Assembly (NCBI GenBank): GCA_900549185.1
Contig: URNM01000031.1
Coordinates: 1-15,645, forward strand
Direction of reading: 5' to 3'
Source: an uncultured Collinsella sp.
GTDB lineage: Bacteria > Actinomycetota > Coriobacteriia > Coriobacteriales > Coriobacteriaceae
DNA: 15,645 nt
The stretch's first letter is position 1. Each line of letters begins with the position of its first letter. The notes beneath the pieces are model-generated. The model had not been told where the DNA came from, ran no database searches, and saw nothing but the letters and a program-made list of their open reading frames with translations. This document shows, piece by piece, positions 14,422 to 15,645 of the stretch. Position numbers and translations under genes: made by a program.

Positions 14422-15338
14422 TCGAAAGCACCTACCAGCTCGTTGATGTCCTTTACGCCCTGGGACTCGGCCCAGGCCTCGAGCTCATGCGCGATCTTGA
14501 GCGAAGCGCACGGATCGACGAAGTTGGCCATGCCAACCGACACGCAGGTGGCACCGGCCAGGATAAACTCGGCCGCATCCTCGCCGGTCATGACACCGCC
14601 GACACCGTTGATGGGGATATCGACGGCCTGGGCGACCTCCCAGACCATGCGCACGGCGATGTGGTGGCACAGCGGGCCCGAAAGGCCGCCCTTGGGCTTT
14701 GCCACGCGGGACTTGCGGGTATGGACGTCGATGGCCATGCCCTGGATGGAGTTAATGACCGAAAGGCCGTCGGCGCCGGCGGCTTCGAGGGCCTTGGCGA
14801 TCTCGGCGACGTTGACCGGCGCCATCTTCACGAACAGCGGCTTATCGGTCACCTTGCGGCAGGCAGCCATAACGGAAGAGGCGCCCTCGGGCGTAGAGCC
14901 CATGGCGGCACCGCCGGCGGCGATGTTGGGGCAGCTCACGTTGATCTCGTAGCCGGCAGCCCAGGGGCATAGCTCGACATACATCTCGAGCGCGCGCACA
15001 AACTCGTCAACGGAGTGGCCGGCAACCTGACAGATGACCTGGCAACCGTCCTTGGACAGTTGCTCGAGCCACGGGCCGGACTCGCGGGCAAAGGCGGCCA
15101 CGCCGGGGTTCTGAAGGCCCACGGAGTTGATCATACCGCCGGGGATCTCGGCCATGCGGGGCGCGGGATTGCCGGGCCAGGGCTCGGCTGCGCAACCCTT
15201 GGTGGTGATGGCGCCCAGCCGGGAAACATCAAAGAAGTTCTGGAACTGCCAACCGTAGCCAAAGGTACCGGCTGCGGTGTTGATGGGGTTCTGCATCTTG
15301 ACGCCGCCGAAATCGACGGCCATGTTCACGGTACCCAC
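14415..15338 (-). CDS. pyrD: Dihydroorotate dehydrogenase, class 1B catalytic subunit
   Basis: This 307-residue FMN enzyme oxidises dihydroorotate to orotate. In class 1B it works as a heterotetramer with PyrK, which passes electrons to NAD+. AVDFGGVKMQNPINTAAGTF is the usual N-terminus. NSVGLQNPG (about 71-79) is the substrate loop, and the catalytic cysteine is Cys136 in NVSCPNI, a Cys being diagnostic of class 1. NGVGGVMTGEDAAEFILAG forms the FMN phosphate site. The neighbouring pyrK confirms class 1B. I chose the GTG at 15338, which shares a base with the pyrK stop (TAGTG). A second GTG three codons on and an ATG five codons on are alternatives. Reading further upstream gives an unconserved extension inside pyrK. 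Confidence 0.95.
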   Translation of the reverse strand: MGTVNMAVDFGGVKMQNPINTAAGTFGYGWQFQNFFDVSRLGAITTKGCAAEPWPGNPAPRMAEIPGGMINSVGLQNPGVAAFARESGPWLEQLSKDGCQVICQVAGHSVDEFVRALEMYVELCPWAAGYEINVSCPNIAAGGAAMGSTPEGASSVMAACRKVTDKPLFVKMAPVNVAEIAKALEAAGADGLSVINSIQGMAIDVHTRKSRVAKPKGGLSGPLCHHIAVRMVWEVAQAVDIPINGVGGVMTGEDAAEFILAGATCVSVGMANFVDPCASLKIAHELEAWAESQGVKDINELVGAFEC

Positions 15339-15597
15339 TAGAAGACCACCACCTTGGAAGCATCGAACACGGGGCCGCACATGCAGGCGCCCTTCATACC
15401 GTCAACCGTCTCGACATTGCAGGTGTTGCAGGCGCCAAAGCCACAGCTCATCATGCGCTCGAGCGACACCTCACAGTACACACTGGCCTCAGCGGCAGCG
15501 GCGGCGACTTTCTTCATCATGACGGCGGGACCGCAGCTGGCTACGTAGTCGTAGCCGCCCTCGCCGAGCAGCTCGGCTGCCGGGTCGGTGCAAAAAC
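15338..15597 (-). CDS. pyrK: Dihydroorotate dehydrogenase electron-transfer subunit (PyrK), C-terminal fragment
   Basis: Only the last 85 residues are present; the 5' part lies beyond the contig end. PyrK carries FAD and a [2Fe-2S] cluster and transfers electrons from PyrD to NAD+. The fragment opens with the end of the NAD-binding domain, including ASCGPAVMMKKVA. The cluster loop follows: CGFGACNTC, then GACMCGPVF, supplying the four expected cysteines plus one extra next to the last. The stop overlaps the pyrD start by 1 nt. The frame stays open to 15597, where adapter sequence begins, so the missing start is an assembly limit and not decay. Confidence 0.93.
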
Positions 15598-15645
15598 CTG
15601 TCTCTTATACACATCTGACGCTGCCGACGACTAGTCGAGTGTAGA
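15598..15645. other. Nextera (Tn5) read-1 adapter with i5 index, not genomic
   Basis: The last 48 bases are the Tn5 mosaic end (CTGTCTCTTATACACATCT), the read-1 adapter remainder (GACGCTGCCGACGA), an 8-base index (CTAGTCGA, i5 reverse complement) and the first bases of the P5 region (GTGTAGA). The exact order of library parts shows this is sequencing adapter. Genomic sequence ends at 15597; the boundary could be off by a base or two because shared bases cannot be assigned. Confidence 0.98.

Overview
This window is an assembled contig fragment of high-GC bacterial chromosome. Every supported gene lies on the minus strand, so transcription runs from high to low coordinates. The gene neighbourhoods (mihF-gmk-rpoZ, comEA-comEC-holA-rpsT-lepA-dus-hemW-dnaJ, pyrK-pyrD-pyrF), the actinobacterial mIHF protein, the frequent GTG starts (6 of the 14 genes, counting only visible starts) and the protein sequences suggest an actinobacterium of the class Coriobacteriia, most likely a Collinsella-type gut species. 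That assignment is inference from content, not a database result. Both ends carry Nextera (Tn5) library adapter: bases 1-24 and 15598-15645 are not genomic, and the genomic sequence is 25-15597.

Layout in transcription order, from the right end: (1) pyrimidine synthesis, with a 5'-truncated pyrK followed by overlapping pyrD and pyrF; (2) a 239-nt intergenic region with a long imperfect hairpin behind pyrF and a second, tight hairpin in front of mihF; (3) the compact mihF-gmk-rpoZ-thiI block, with gene gaps of 0, 5 and 0 nt, ended by a Rho-independent terminator; (4) a 213-nt gap with GGTTTTGG repeats, then comEA-comEC (ATGA overlap), the core of a DNA-uptake machine; (5) holA (DNA polymerase III delta) with its own candidate promoter, then rpsT with an extended -10 promoter, a structured leader and a strong terminator; (6) lepA-dus-hemW, packed within 2-4 nt of one another; (7) two tandem J-domain chaperone genes. 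The upstream one has an unusual membrane-spanning tail in place of the usual DnaJ C-terminal half. The downstream one looks like a classical DnaJ but is cut off by the contig end.

Most of the window is conserved housekeeping content: nucleotide supply, transcription and nucleoid factors, tRNA modification, translation, replication and chaperones. I found no CRISPR array, insertion sequence, phage gene, tRNA or rRNA. The most unusual coding feature is the membrane-tailed DnaJ-like protein at 1033-2136. The non-coding features that most deserve a check are the mihF leader dyad, the pyrF-mihF hairpin, the comEA leader repeats and the rpsT leader. I see no clear evidence of a wholly new multi-gene system.
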